This document shows positions 53,667 to 63,083 of a stretch of 64,000 nt of DNA, one piece after another. The notes below the pieces were generated by a model that was not told where the DNA came from, made no database searches, and saw only the letters and a list, made by a program, of their open reading frames with translations. A program made the position numbers and the translations under genes. The DNA comes from Streptomyces clavifer (lineage in GTDB: Bacteria > Actinomycetota > Actinomycetes > Streptomycetales > Streptomycetaceae): positions 186,001 through 250,000 of the forward strand of contig BMWJ01000010.1 of assembly GCA_014651175.1 (NCBI GenBank), read 5' to 3'. Each line of letters opens with the position of its first letter. Within the stretch, counting starts at the first letter, position 1.

Positions 53667-54197
53667 ATGGTGCGGCGACAGATGAGGTTCGCGGCGGTAC
53701 TGGTCGTGGTGGTGCTCGCACTGACCGGGTTCTCGACGTCCAGCCACGGCGGCAAGAGCGGGAAGAGCCGCAGCGGCGGGTCCAGCGGCGGTGGAGGCTG
53801 CTCCAACTCGAAGAAGAGCAACGGCGATTACCACGACGACGACTACGACGACAGCTCGTCGAGTTCCTCGGGCGGCTCCACGTACGGGACGCCGACGCCC
53901 ACCACCACCGCCTCGGACGCACCCGTCACCCGCGTCGTCCGCTGTGCCCAGCCGCGCAAGGGCAAGCGCAGGGCGGTGACCTCGTCGACGGTGGAGATCC
54001 GCTCGACCGCGACGGGCTCGCACACGTACGACGTGGACGTGACGTTCGTCGACGCGAAGGGCCGGACCGTCGACACGGGCGAGGCCACGGTCGAACTCGG
54101 CTACGACGAGGCGAAGACCCTGCCGGTCCGCATGGACAGCCCGCGCTCGGTCTCCCGCGTGAAGCGCTGCCTGGTGACGGCGGAGCTGCGCTACTGA
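53667..54197 (+). CDS. secreted protein with Ser/Gly- and Asp-rich linker
   Basis: A 176-residue exported protein from ATG 53667 (ribosome-binding site GAGGGGG). The signal segment is RFAAVLVVVVLALTGFSTSS. A low-complexity stretch follows (GKSRSGGSSGGGGCSNSKKS, then DYHDDDYDDSSSSSSGG). The C-terminal 100 residues form a compact beta-rich domain with two Cys (VVRCAQPRKG, RVKRCLVTAELRY). The acidic linker could bind cations. It is convergent with afsS, and no family is recognised. Confidence 0.78.
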   Translation: MVRRQMRFAAVLVVVVLALTGFSTSSHGGKSGKSRSGGSSGGGGCSNSKKSNGDYHDDDYDDSSSSSSGGSTYGTPTPTTTASDAPVTRVVRCAQPRKGKRRAVTSSTVEIRSTATGSHTYDVDVTFVDAKGRTVDTGEATVELGYDEAKTLPVRMDSPRSVSRVKRCLVTAELRY

Positions 54198-54251
54198 CAC
54201 GTCCCGGCACGGCACCGCAGAGGTGCACCGTGGCCACGGGGAGCATGGGCG

Positions 54252-54279
54252 AGGGCCCGAGCCGGTCGGCTCGGGCCCT
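54252..54279. terminator. terminator between convergent genes
   Basis: AGGGCCCGAGCCG (54252-54264) pairs perfectly with CGGCTCGGGCCCT (54267-54279) around GT, a 13-bp stem after the 54197 stop. It is suited to stopping transcripts from either side. The remaining sequence up to 54497 shows no gene. Confidence 0.65.
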
Positions 54280-54497
54280 GCGGTGTGTGCGCGGCCCGGG
54301 TCGTGGCATCGTCGGCCGGGGCCTCAGCGGTCTGGTCGGGACCGAGGGCCTCCGCGAAGAGCGTCGTCCTCGTGCGGGCCGTCCCGTGCCCGACCGGTCG
54401 AACACCGTCGCGGGCGCCGACCGGGACGAGGACGTACGGCGGCCGCGACGGCGCCCCCTCCGTGCCGCCGCGGCCGCTCCCCCCGTCGTAGGTCCGA

Positions 54498-54662
54498 CTA
54501 GCGCGGGTCGCCACCGGTCATGTGGCTGTCCTTCGTGGTGATGTCCGGCTCGCCGGTCATGTGGCTGTCCTGCGTGGTGATGTCGGGCTCGCCGGTCATG
54601 TGGCTGTCCGCCGGCTTGACGGCGCCCGTCTTCGGCACCGTGATCTTCTTGGCGTCGCTCAT
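54498..54662 (-). CDS. afsS: AfsS, small 13-residue-repeat regulator of secondary metabolism
   Basis: A 54-codon gene (MSDAKKITVPKTGAVKPADS...) whose body is DSHMTGEPDITTQ, DSHMTGEPDITTK and a partial third copy DSHMTGGDPR. S. coelicolor AfsS is about 63 residues with three 13-residue repeats containing His-Met-Pro. Here HM is kept but Pro is replaced by Thr-Gly. It lies directly downstream of afsR on the same strand, as in S. coelicolor. It acts as a sigma-like or pleiotropic activator downstream of AfsR, by an unknown mechanism. The identification rests on repeats, size and position together. Confidence 0.85.
   Translation of the reverse strand: MSDAKKITVPKTGAVKPADSHMTGEPDITTQDSHMTGEPDITTKDSHMTGGDPR
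54516..54610. repeat. 39-bp tandem repeat inside afsS
   Basis: Units start at 54516, 54555 and 54594, each opening with GGTCATGTGGCTGTCC. The third is partial. They encode the 13-residue AfsS repeats, and near-identity at DNA level suggests recent expansion. Confidence 0.85.
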
Positions 54663-54701
54663 ATCGTGAACTCCATTTTTCGGTACATGGATAGGCGGCG
54701 A

Positions 54702-54741
54702 AGCCCGTCCGGCTGTTCCCCCGTGGACTGCCGGACGGGCT
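54702..54741 (-). terminator. hairpin in the afsR-afsS intergenic leader
   Basis: AGCCCGTCCGGC (54702-54713) and GCCGGACGGGCT (54730-54741) are a perfect 12-bp inverted repeat with a 16-base loop, 40 bases before the afsS start. It may terminate afsR mRNA or attenuate afsS. Confidence 0.6.
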
Positions 54742-54833
54742 GTTCAGAGCCGTTCACCTTAGTGCGCGGTCCGACCGTCGAATCGCCTGCCCCCCGACGC
54801 GACGCTTCGACAGGAACCAGAGTGCCGGGCGGT

Positions 54834-54852
54834 GATAAACGATTGATGAACG
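54834..54852 (-). promoter_or_regulatory. AfsR-box-like direct repeat upstream of afsS
   Basis: Reading leftward, CGTTCATC (54852-54845) and CGTTTATC (54841-54834) repeat with an 11-bp period, the spacing bound by SARP-type activators on one DNA face. They lie just downstream of the afsR coding region, which ends at 54859. In S. coelicolor, phosphorylated AfsR binds direct repeats near the afsS -35 region. Confidence 0.6.
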
Positions 54853-54858
54853 GATCCG

Positions 54859-57825
54859 TCAGCGGTTTCTCGACGACGTCACGGGAGACAGCAGCAGGCG
54901 GACGGCGTCGGCTTCGGGTGCCTTGAGGTGGTCGAGGGTCGCGAGCGCCTCGCGCCAGCACACCTGCGCGCGGTCCGCCTGTCCGATCCGCTCCAACGCC
55001 TGGCCCAGCACCGTCAGTACGTTGGCGCGTCGCCACTCGCCCCCTATGTGCAGGAGCACCGTCAACGCCTGTTCCGCGAGGGCGGCGGCCTGGGTGGAGC
55101 GGTCGGCGCTGAGGTGCACCTCGGCCAGTCTGAAGAGCGTCATGCCCTCCCACAGCCGTTGGCGGCTGTCCCGGAAGACGGCGAGCGCCTCGTGCAGCCG
55201 GTCCTGGGCCTCGTCCTGACGGCCGGCGCGAGCCAGCGCGAGCCCGAGGGTGTACCGGCCGTTGGCGAGCCGAAGAGTCAGTCCCAGCCTGTTGTAGAGG
55301 GCGACCCCTCGGTCGGCGAGCTCCACCGCGCTCTCGGTGTGCCCGATGGCGAGCTGCACGCGCGACAGGTTGCACAGGGCGCTCGCTTCACCCGGACGGT
55401 TTCCGTCGGCCCTGAACGCGGCTATGGCCTGCTGCAGCAGGCCTTCCGCCTCCTCCAGCCGGCTCCGGTATCCGGCGATGATCCCCAGTTCGTTCGGGGC
55501 GTTGCAGTGGGTCCAGACGTCCTGGGTGGCCGGGGCCAGCAGCATGGCGCGCCGCGCTTCGTCCTCGGCCTGTCCGAAGCGGCCGGCCGTGCTGTGCACC
55601 TGGGCGAGCGTGGTGCGTGCGCGGGCTTCGGAGCGCGGGTCCCCGGCTGCGACGGCGGCGTCCCGGACCGCCATGGCCGCTGCCTCGAACTGGCGGGAGT
55701 TGGCCCCGGACTCCGCGAGGTCCTTGGCGGCCAGCATCAGGTCGACGCTGCGGCGGATGGTGCCCCGGGCAGCGGACTGATGGGCGCACGACAGGAGCGA
55801 ACCCGCGTTGGTGTACAGCCAGTCGAGGGCTGTCCGGTGGTCGGCGAAGGTGATGCCCGGGTACTCCGTGGGGTCGAGGTGCTCGACCGTCCGGTCCCCC
55901 GGCCGCTCCAGCGCGTACACCCCCGCCGCCGTCGCCAGATAGAAGTCCAGCAGGCGCGACAGGGCCGCCTCCCGCTCCGCCGGGGGTTGTTCGTCCCGCT
56001 CCGCGCAGGAACGCGCGTAGAGGCGCACCAGGTCGTGGTAGCGGTAGCGGCCGGGCGCGGCCGACTCCAGGAGGGACGTGTCGACCAGGGCCTCCAGCAG
56101 GTCCTCCGCCGTGTGGGTCTCCAGGTTCAGGAGGGCCGCCGCGGCCGCGAGGGAGATGTCGGGACCGTCCGCCAGGCCCAGGAGGCGGAAGGCACGGGCC
56201 TGGGCCGGCTCCAGCTGGCCGTAGCCGAGCTCGAAGGTGGCCTTCACCGCGAGGTCGCCCGCCTGGAGCTCGTCCAGCCGGCGGCGCTCGTCGGCGAGCT
56301 TCGCGGCCAGGACCGAGACCGTCCAGGTGCGGCGGGCGGCCAGCCGGGAGGCGGCGATGCGGATGGCCAGCGGCAGGAAGCCGCAGGCGGCCACCACGTC
56401 CAGGGCCGCCTCGCGCTCGGAGTTGACGCGTTCCGCGCCGACGATCCGGGTGAAGAGCTGGAGGGCCTCCTCCGGAGACATGACGTCCAGGTCCACCAGG
56501 TGCGCGCCTGCCAGGTCGACCATGCGGACCCTGCTGGTCACCAGGGCCGCACAGCCCGGCGTACCGGGGAGCAGCGGGCGGATCTGGGCCGCGTCGTGGG
56601 CGTTGTCCAGGAGGACCAGGATGCGGCGGCCGTCCAGGGTGGAGCGGTAGAGCGCGGCCCGCTCGTCGAGCGAGTCCGGGATCGCGGAGTCAGGTGTGCC
56701 GAGGGCCCGCAGGAACGAGCCGAGGACGGTCTCCGGTTCGGCCGCCCTGGCTCCCGCGCCCTGGAGATCCACGTACAGCTGGCCGTCCGGGAAGTGCGGG
56801 CGGGCCTGATGGGCGACGTGCACGGCCAGGGTCGTCTTGCCGACGCCGCCGATGCCGGCCAGTGCGGAGACCGCCATGACGGACCCCTCGGAGGTCACCA
56901 GCCGGGCGCCCAGCTCGCGCACGAAGGAGGCCCGGCCCGTGAAGTCCGGCACCGTGGCGGGGAGCTGGGCGGGGCGGACCGGGGTGGCTGCCGGGGCCGG
57001 CTCGTCGACGGGGCGCGCCAGGTCCTCGTCGGCCCGCAGGATCCGCTGCTGGAGCTGGGCCAGCTCGGGGCGCGGGTCGACGCCCAGCTCCTCGGCGAGC
57101 AGCCGGCGGGTGTCCGCGTACACCGCGAGCGCCTCGGCCTGCCGGCCGCTGCGGTACAGAGCGACCATCAGCAGTTCGCGCAGCCGTTCGCGCAGGGGGT
57201 GCGCCGCGGTGAGCGCGGTCAGCTCGGACACCGCCTCGGCGTGGCAGCCGACCTCCAGGTCGAGGTCGAGCCGGGTCTCCGTGAGCTGGAGGCGCCACTC
57301 CTCCAGGCTGCTGCGCTGGTTGTCCGCGTACGGGCCGGGTACGGAGGCGAGCGCCTGCCCGTCCCACAGCCCGAGGAGCTTGTTGATCAGGGTGCGGGCC
57401 CGGGGCCGGTCCCCGCGGCTGCGGGACTTCTCCGCCTCGGCGGCGAGGTCCTGGGCGTGGGTGAGGTCGAGGGCGTCGCGGTGGATGCGGACGGCGTAGC
57501 CGCCGGACTCGCTGACCAGGGTGTCCTGGCCGAGTGTCTTGCGGAGCCGGGACGCGTACGTCCGGACCGTCGCCAGGGCCTGGGACGGAGGGTCGTCCCC
57601 CCAGAGGGCGTCGATGAGTTCGGCCGCGGTGGCCGTGCGGCCGTCGCGCAGGAGCAGGGCGGCCAGCAGGGCCCGTTGCTGCGGCGACCCCGAAGGGAGC
57701 ACCTGGTTGCCGCGCCGGGCGCGCACGGGGCCGAGCACCTCGAAGCGGAGTTCGCCCCCGGCCGCCTCCTCCCGTGGTGCGCGCTGGTCCGGCACACGCA
57801 CGCCGGGCCCCTTGTCGCGGTCCAT
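54859..57825 (-). CDS. afsR: AfsR, SARP-type global regulator with NB-ARC and TPR domains
   Basis: A 988-residue protein (S. coelicolor AfsR is about 993). Domains: an OmpR-like SARP DNA-binding domain at about 25-110 (SPQQRALLAALLLRDGRTAT), a BTAD helical domain to about 270, an NB-ARC ATPase from about 295 (P-loop GIGGVGKTTLA near 322-332, Walker B LVLLDNA-like RRILVLLDNAHD), and C-terminal TPRs from about 650. It is phosphorylated by AfsK, then binds the afsS promoter and recruits polymerase. The ATPase supports activation. Start ATG 57825. afsS follows it directly. Confidence 0.95.
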   Translation of the reverse strand: MDRDKGPGVRVPDQRAPREEAAGGELRFEVLGPVRARRGNQVLPSGSPQQRALLAALLLRDGRTATAAELIDALWGDDPPSQALATVRTYASRLRKTLGQDTLVSESGGYAVRIHRDALDLTHAQDLAAEAEKSRSRGDRPRARTLINKLLGLWDGQALASVPGPYADNQRSSLEEWRLQLTETRLDLDLEVGCHAEAVSELTALTAAHPLRERLRELLMVALYRSGRQAEALAVYADTRRLLAEELGVDPRPELAQLQQRILRADEDLARPVDEPAPAATPVRPAQLPATVPDFTGRASFVRELGARLVTSEGSVMAVSALAGIGGVGKTTLAVHVAHQARPHFPDGQLYVDLQGAGARAAEPETVLGSFLRALGTPDSAIPDSLDERAALYRSTLDGRRILVLLDNAHDAAQIRPLLPGTPGCAALVTSRVRMVDLAGAHLVDLDVMSPEEALQLFTRIVGAERVNSEREAALDVVAACGFLPLAIRIAASRLAARRTWTVSVLAAKLADERRRLDELQAGDLAVKATFELGYGQLEPAQARAFRLLGLADGPDISLAAAAALLNLETHTAEDLLEALVDTSLLESAAPGRYRYHDLVRLYARSCAERDEQPPAEREAALSRLLDFYLATAAGVYALERPGDRTVEHLDPTEYPGITFADHRTALDWLYTNAGSLLSCAHQSAARGTIRRSVDLMLAAKDLAESGANSRQFEAAAMAVRDAAVAAGDPRSEARARTTLAQVHSTAGRFGQAEDEARRAMLLAPATQDVWTHCNAPNELGIIAGYRSRLEEAEGLLQQAIAAFRADGNRPGEASALCNLSRVQLAIGHTESAVELADRGVALYNRLGLTLRLANGRYTLGLALARAGRQDEAQDRLHEALAVFRDSRQRLWEGMTLFRLAEVHLSADRSTQAAALAEQALTVLLHIGGEWRRANVLTVLGQALERIGQADRAQVCWREALATLDHLKAPEADAVRLLLSPVTSSRNR

Positions 57826-58144
57826 TGCTGCCCCCTGTCCTGCTTGCCCCGCCGGTGCTGCTGATCCCGCTCTGCGCCCTACCTGGTATCGCGCTCAGCA
57901 GTCTGCCTTGTCGAAGGCGGACTCGTCAGCACTGGGTGTTGCTCCGTACCGGCCCTCGGCAACGATTCGGGGGCGAGGGCCCGTACGGACGATGACGCCG
58001 TGTCAGATCGTGACCGGCTGCTGGAGCTCCGTCACCCGGTCCTCCTTGTCCGGCGGGCACGTGGGGCCGGTCTCCCGTTGCTCCGGCATCCGGTCCCACG
58101 GGGCTCCGCCCCGTCCCGGCGGATCCGGCTCCTCCGGGAAAGGC

Positions 58145-58186
58145 AGGAGCCCCGTTCCCCCGCCGGGGCGGGGGAACGGGGCTCCT
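58145..58186. terminator. 20-bp-stem terminator between csp and afsR
   Basis: The arms at 58145-58164 and 58167-58186 are fully complementary over 20 bases, centred on a CCCCCGCC/GGCGGGGG core. It lies 42 bases downstream of the cold-shock gene stop on the minus strand. The 402-bp gap 57826-58227 has no gene. Confidence 0.8.
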
Positions 58187-58227
58187 TGGGTACTGCATAG
58201 CCGGCCGCGATCGGCCGACCCGGGCAA

Positions 58228-58431
58228 CTAGGCCGGGGTGACGTTCTCAGCCTGCGGACCCTTGGGCCCCTGAGTGACGTCGAAGTTCACGACCTGGTTC
58301 TCCTCGAGGGAGCGGAACCCGGACGCGTTGATCGCGGAATAGTGGACGAAGACATCCGGGCCGCCGCCGTCCTGGGCGATGAAGCCGAAGCCCTTTTCAG
58401 CGTTGAACCACTTGACGGTTCCGGTAGCCAT
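58228..58431 (-). CDS. cold-shock protein (CspA family)
   Basis: A 67-residue single cold-shock domain: [20 protein letters not shown] (RNP1-like KGFGFI), then DVFVHYSAI (RNP2), ending PQAENVTPA. This is the standard length for actinobacterial Csp proteins. It binds single-stranded RNA and DNA and destabilises RNA structure. The long upstream leader with a U-tract hairpin suggests post-transcriptional control. It starts at ATG 58431 after GGAGGG. Confidence 0.95.
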   Translation of the reverse strand: MATGTVKWFNAEKGFGFIAQDGGGPDVFVHYSAINASGFRSLEENQVVNFDVTQGPKGPQAENVTPA

Positions 58432-58496
58432 AAGCCCTCCTTGGGCCAAAGGGTTGCCCTGCTCCAGAACCTGCAAACAAGTCTGAAAACTACAAA

Positions 58497-58524
58497 AGCC
58501 TGCGGGTTACATGCTCCGCAGGCT
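58497..58524 (-). promoter_or_regulatory. attenuator-like hairpin in the cold-shock gene 5' leader
   Basis: Leftward, AGCCTGCGG and CCGCAGGCT form a 9-bp stem followed by the U-rich TTTTGTAGTTTT, an intrinsic-terminator shape, 66 bases before the csp start. The promoter may be marked by TAGGCT (58563-58568). Between 58432 and 58717 there is no other gene. Confidence 0.5.
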
Positions 58525-58708
58525 CTGTACTGCAAGGGAAACCAAACTGCAACTTGCGGGCGAGCCTAGCACGCAGTCCGCGAGGAGCGGTAGAGGCAAA
58601 GATCACTTCACTCGGATGTTTGTTTGACCCGCCGGAGCGCCGGCGGACGGGCCCCCCGGGGAGCCGTCCGGGCGCCCCGATGGTGCCCGCCGGAGAGGGC
58701 GGGTCTAG

Positions 58709-59596
<888 letters not shown>

Positions 59597-59620
59597 CGGC
59601 GGCCGGCGGCGCCCGGTGCC

Positions 59621-59686
59621 GTTCGCGGTCGACGGCGGCGGCGGTCGACGGCGTTCGCCGGTCGATAACGTTCGGCGGTCGATGGC
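59621..59686. repeat. short tandem repeats downstream of mqnA
   Basis: Four 16-17-bp units near GTTCGGCGGTCGATGGC at 59621-59636, 59637-59652, 59653-59669 and 59670-59686, diverged by a few bases. Each contains a GGTCGA core. They lie in the gene-free gap 59597-60121. Confidence 0.6.
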
Positions 59687-59710
59687 GTTCCGCGCCGGCG
59701 GGACGGAACG

Positions 59711-59747
59711 GGAATGGTGCGGGAGTAGATGAATCCCGTACCATTCC
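59711..59747 (+). terminator. terminator after mqnA
   Basis: GGAATGGTGCGGGA (59711-59724) pairs with TCCCGTACCATTCC (59734-59747), 13 of 14 with one G-U pair. Further imperfect pairing extends outward. It is the last structure in the 525-bp gap before the kinase gene. Confidence 0.65.
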
Positions 59748-60121
59748 GGTTCCCTCTCCCGGCTTCCCGCGCCTTCCCGCTCCCATTCCGGGGCGGCCCT
59801 TTGTCGCCCGGTGGCCGACGGCTCCGGCATTCCCCCGCCGGCACGCGTTCTTGTGAAAGGGGGCGAATGGCCGCGCGCCCGTCCCCCGCATCCGGGCCAC
59901 GAATAGCGGATGGTGCCCGGAACGCCTCCGGTTTGCGTTCGGTATCGCTACGGTGAACGCGGACGAACACCGGTGAGCGATGTATTTGCGCCTTTCGCAG
60001 TGGCGAAAACCGCGCTTCGTGCCCTAAGGGGCGAAATCGGCAGAAGGCTTCTCGTGACCCTGGGACCCGGGCACCCTAGGCTGCGGTCGGAGGCACCTGG
60101 GTTCACACGGGGAGACACCAT

Positions 60122-61816
60122 ATGCAGCCGCTGGAAGCGGGCGAACCGCACGCGATCGGCTCCTACCGGCTGCTCGGCAGGCTCGGCGCCGGCGGAATGG
60201 GCCGGGTCTATCTGGGGCGCAGCACGGGCGGCCGTACCGTCGCGGTCAAGGTCGTCCACCCCCACTTCGCCCTCGACGAGCAGTTCCGTGCCCGGTTCCG
60301 GCGCGAGGTGGACGCCGCACGACGGCTCGGCGCGCAGTGGACGGCCCCGGTCCTGGACGCCGACCCGGACGCGCCCATCCCCTGGGTGGCGACGGGGTAC
60401 GTGGCCGGACCACCGCTCTCCGACGCGGTCACCCGGCACGGCCCGCTGCCCGAGCACGCGGTCCGGACCCTGGGCGCCGGCCTGGGCGAGGCCCTCGACG
60501 CGGTGCACGCGCACGGCCTCATCCACCGCGACGTGAAACCGTCCAACGTCCTGCTCGCCCTCGACGGCCCCCGGCTGATCGACTTCGGGATCGCCCGGGC
60601 CCTCGGCGCCACCGTCTCCCTCACCTCCACCGGCGTCTCGGTCGGCTCACCCGGATACATGGCGCCGGAGCAGATCCGTGGCCTGGACATCTCCGGCGCC
60701 GCCGACGTGTTCTCCCTGGGAGCGGTCCTCGCGTACGCCGCGACCGGCAGCGCCCCCTTCGTGGGCGACTCCTCCGCCGTACTCCTCTACAAGGTGGTGC
60801 ACGAGGCACCCGAACTGGGGGAGCTGGAGGGCGACCTGCGCGAGCTGGTGGCCGGGTGTCTCGCCAAGGACCCGGCCGACCGGCCCGCCCCGGCGGAGCT
60901 GGCGCGCAGGCTCGCTCCGGGCGGGGCCGCCGCGCTGGTCGCGGCGGGATGGCTGCCCGGCTCCCTGGTGCGCGAGGTCAGCCGGTCCGCCGTGGCCCTG
61001 CTGGACCTGGAGCCGCAGGAGGCCCCGGTGCAGTCGGGCCCGGTGCCGTTCAGCAGCGCGTCACTGGGGAGCGCGGCGCTCGGTACGTTCGGCCCGCCCC
61101 TGCCGCCCCCGCCGTCCGTCCCCCCGTCCGCCGGGCCGCTCACCGGGGGCGGCGGCGCGGAGCACGGGTCCGGCGCCCGAGTCGCCGTCACCATGAACGC
61201 CGACGCGCGGCCCGGTGAGCGGCGCGGCAGGCGGGTGAGCTGCACCGTCGCGCTCGCCGTCGCCGGAGCGCTCGCCGCGGTCACCCTGGGCGCCGGGACG
61301 ATCGGCGACCTCTTCCGGAGCGGCGACGCGGACGACCGGCACAGCAGCGACGGGGCCGCGCAGCCCCCGTCGGCCACCCGCGGCGCGAGCCCGCCGGGGA
61401 CGGCCCGCCCGGAGGAGTCGTCCCCGGCGGACGGCGGACCGGTGAGCGCCCTGCCGAAGGCGTTCGCCGGCACCTGGAAGGGCCCCGCCACCGAGCGCAG
61501 CGGACTGCCGCACGGCACCGTCACCGCCGTGTTCACCGAAGCGAGGAAGGGCCAGGACGTGGTGCGGCTGACGTACACGCTGGAGGTGCTCGGAACGAGC
61601 GTCGTCTGCAAGAGCGTCGGCAGGCTCGTCTCCGGTACCCCCACCGCGCTCAAGGTCCGCGAGCGCGCCGACCCGGCCAACGCCGACACCACCCTGTGCA
61701 CGGACAGCGAGTCCGACCTGGACTTCACCCTGACCTCCGCCAGCACCGTCCTCTACCGCTCCCACGAGGAGGCCGCGGGCACACCGAAGGGTGTGCTGAC
61801 CCGGTCCGGCGGCTGA
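60122..61816 (+). CDS. transmembrane serine/threonine protein kinase
   Basis: A 564-residue receptor-type kinase. Kinase domain 10-280: GAGGMG (22-27), Lys43, HRDVKPSN from His135, DFGIAR, and an activation loop with several Ser/Thr (SLTSTGVSVGS). A Pro-rich juxtamembrane segment precedes one helix (VALAVAGALAAVTLGAGTIG, about 375-394). The extracytoplasmic C-terminal domain of about 170 residues has beta character (FAGTWKGPATERSGLPHGTV) and two Cys. ATG 60122. It sits between mqnA and mqnC. From memory, its relative in S. coelicolor is the kinase next to mqnA. Confidence 0.9.
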   Translation: MQPLEAGEPHAIGSYRLLGRLGAGGMGRVYLGRSTGGRTVAVKVVHPHFALDEQFRARFRREVDAARRLGAQWTAPVLDADPDAPIPWVATGYVAGPPLSDAVTRHGPLPEHAVRTLGAGLGEALDAVHAHGLIHRDVKPSNVLLALDGPRLIDFGIARALGATVSLTSTGVSVGSPGYMAPEQIRGLDISGAADVFSLGAVLAYAATGSAPFVGDSSAVLLYKVVHEAPELGELEGDLRELVAGCLAKDPADRPAPAELARRLAPGGAAALVAAGWLPGSLVREVSRSAVALLDLEPQEAPVQSGPVPFSSASLGSAALGTFGPPLPPPPSVPPSAGPLTGGGGAEHGSGARVAVTMNADARPGERRGRRVSCTVALAVAGALAAVTLGAGTIGDLFRSGDADDRHSSDGAAQPPSATRGASPPGTARPEESSPADGGPVSALPKAFAGTWKGPATERSGLPHGTVTAVFTEARKGQDVVRLTYTLEVLGTSVVCKSVGRLVSGTPTALKVRERADPANADTTLCTDSESDLDFTLTSASTVLYRSHEEAAGTPKGVLTRSGG

Positions 61817-61888
61817 CCCCGGCAGGGGCTGGCGTAGGCTGGATCGGTCCGTGGATCCGTAGAAAAACCGCCGAAAGGTGACAGCCCG

Positions 61889-63076
61889 GTGACCGAGAAG
61901 GCCGACCTCCAGCCCGTCCTCGACCGCGCCGCCGAAGGCGGGCGGATCTCCCCCCAGGAGGCTCTCGACCTGTACCGGTCGGCACCGCTGCACGCGCTGG
62001 GCGCTGCCGCGGACGCCGTGCGCCGTCGCCGTTACGCCGGTACGGAGCACATCGCGACGTACATCATCGAGCGCAACATCAACTACACCAACGTGTGCGT
62101 CACGGCCTGCAAGTTCTGCGCCTTCTACGCGGCGCCCAAGGACACGGCCAAGGGCTGGTCCCGCGACCTCGACGACATCCTGCGCCGCTGCGCGGAGACC
62201 GTCGAACTCGGCGGCACCCAGATCATGTTCCAGGGCGGTCACCACCCGGACTACGGCGTCGAGTACTACGAGGAGCACTTCTCCGCCATCAAGAAGGCGT
62301 TCCCGCAGCTGGTCATCCACTCGCTGGGCGCCTCCGAGATCGAGCACATGGCCCGCATCTCCAAGGTCTCGGCCGAGGAGGCCATCCAGCGGATCCACGT
62401 CGCCGGTCTCGACTCCTTCGCCGGTGCCGGCGCCGAGCTGCTGCCCGCCAGGCCGCGCACCGCGATCGCCCCGCTCAAGGAGTCCGGCGAGCGCTGGCTG
62501 GAGATCATGGAGATCGCCCACGGCCTCGGTGTCGAGTCGACCTCCACCATGCTGATGGGCACCGGCGAGACCAACGCCGAGCGCATCGAGCACCTGCGCA
62601 TGATCCGCGACGTACAGGACCGCACGGGCGGCTTCCGTGCCTTCATCCCGTACACCTACCAGCCGGAGAACAACAAGCTGAAGGGACAGACGCAGGCCAC
62701 GCTCTTCGAGTACCTGCGGATGATCGCCATCTCCCGGCTGTTCCTCGACAACGTCGCCCACATCCAGGGCTCCTGGCTGACCACGGGCAAGGAGGTCGGG
62801 CAGCTGTCCCTGCACTACGGGGCGGACGACCTCGGCTCGATCATGCTGGAGGAGAACGTCGTCTCCTCGGCCGGTGCCAGGCACCGCTCGAACCGTCTGG
62901 AGATCATCGACCTGATCCGCAAGGCGGGCCGGGTGCCCGCCCAGCGCGCCACGACGTACGAGCACCTCGTCGTCCACGACGACCCGGTCGACGAGCGCGT
63001 CGTCTCGCACATCTCCTCCACGGCGATCGCGGGCGGCACGGCGCACCCGGAGCTGAAGCTCCTCGACGCCAACTAG
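61889..63076 (+). CDS. mqnC: MqnC, cyclic dehypoxanthine futalosine synthase (radical SAM)
   Basis: A 395-residue radical-SAM enzyme. Its 4Fe-4S motif is Cys70-x3-Cys74-x2-Cys77 in NVCVTACKFCAF. The MqnC fingerprint follows: GGTQIMFQGGHHPDYGVEYY, GAGAELLPARPRTAIAPLKE and MLMGTGETNAERIEHL. It cyclises dehypoxanthine futalosine in menaquinone synthesis. Start at GTG 61889 after GAAAGG. The following gene is seven bases downstream. Confidence 0.96.
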   Translation: MTEKADLQPVLDRAAEGGRISPQEALDLYRSAPLHALGAAADAVRRRRYAGTEHIATYIIERNINYTNVCVTACKFCAFYAAPKDTAKGWSRDLDDILRRCAETVELGGTQIMFQGGHHPDYGVEYYEEHFSAIKKAFPQLVIHSLGASEIEHMARISKVSAEEAIQRIHVAGLDSFAGAGAELLPARPRTAIAPLKESGERWLEIMEIAHGLGVESTSTMLMGTGETNAERIEHLRMIRDVQDRTGGFRAFIPYTYQPENNKLKGQTQATLFEYLRMIAISRLFLDNVAHIQGSWLTTGKEVGQLSLHYGADDLGSIMLEENVVSSAGARHRSNRLEIIDLIRKAGRVPAQRATTYEHLVVHDDPVDERVVSHISSTAIAGGTAHPELKLLDAN

Positions 63077-63083
63077 TCGGCCC

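Noticed and set aside
54742..54760. PHO-box pair (GTTCA repeats) upstream of afsS
   Set aside because: The two GTTCA units are 10 bp apart, not the 11 bp of PhoP direct repeats, and no second pair is present.
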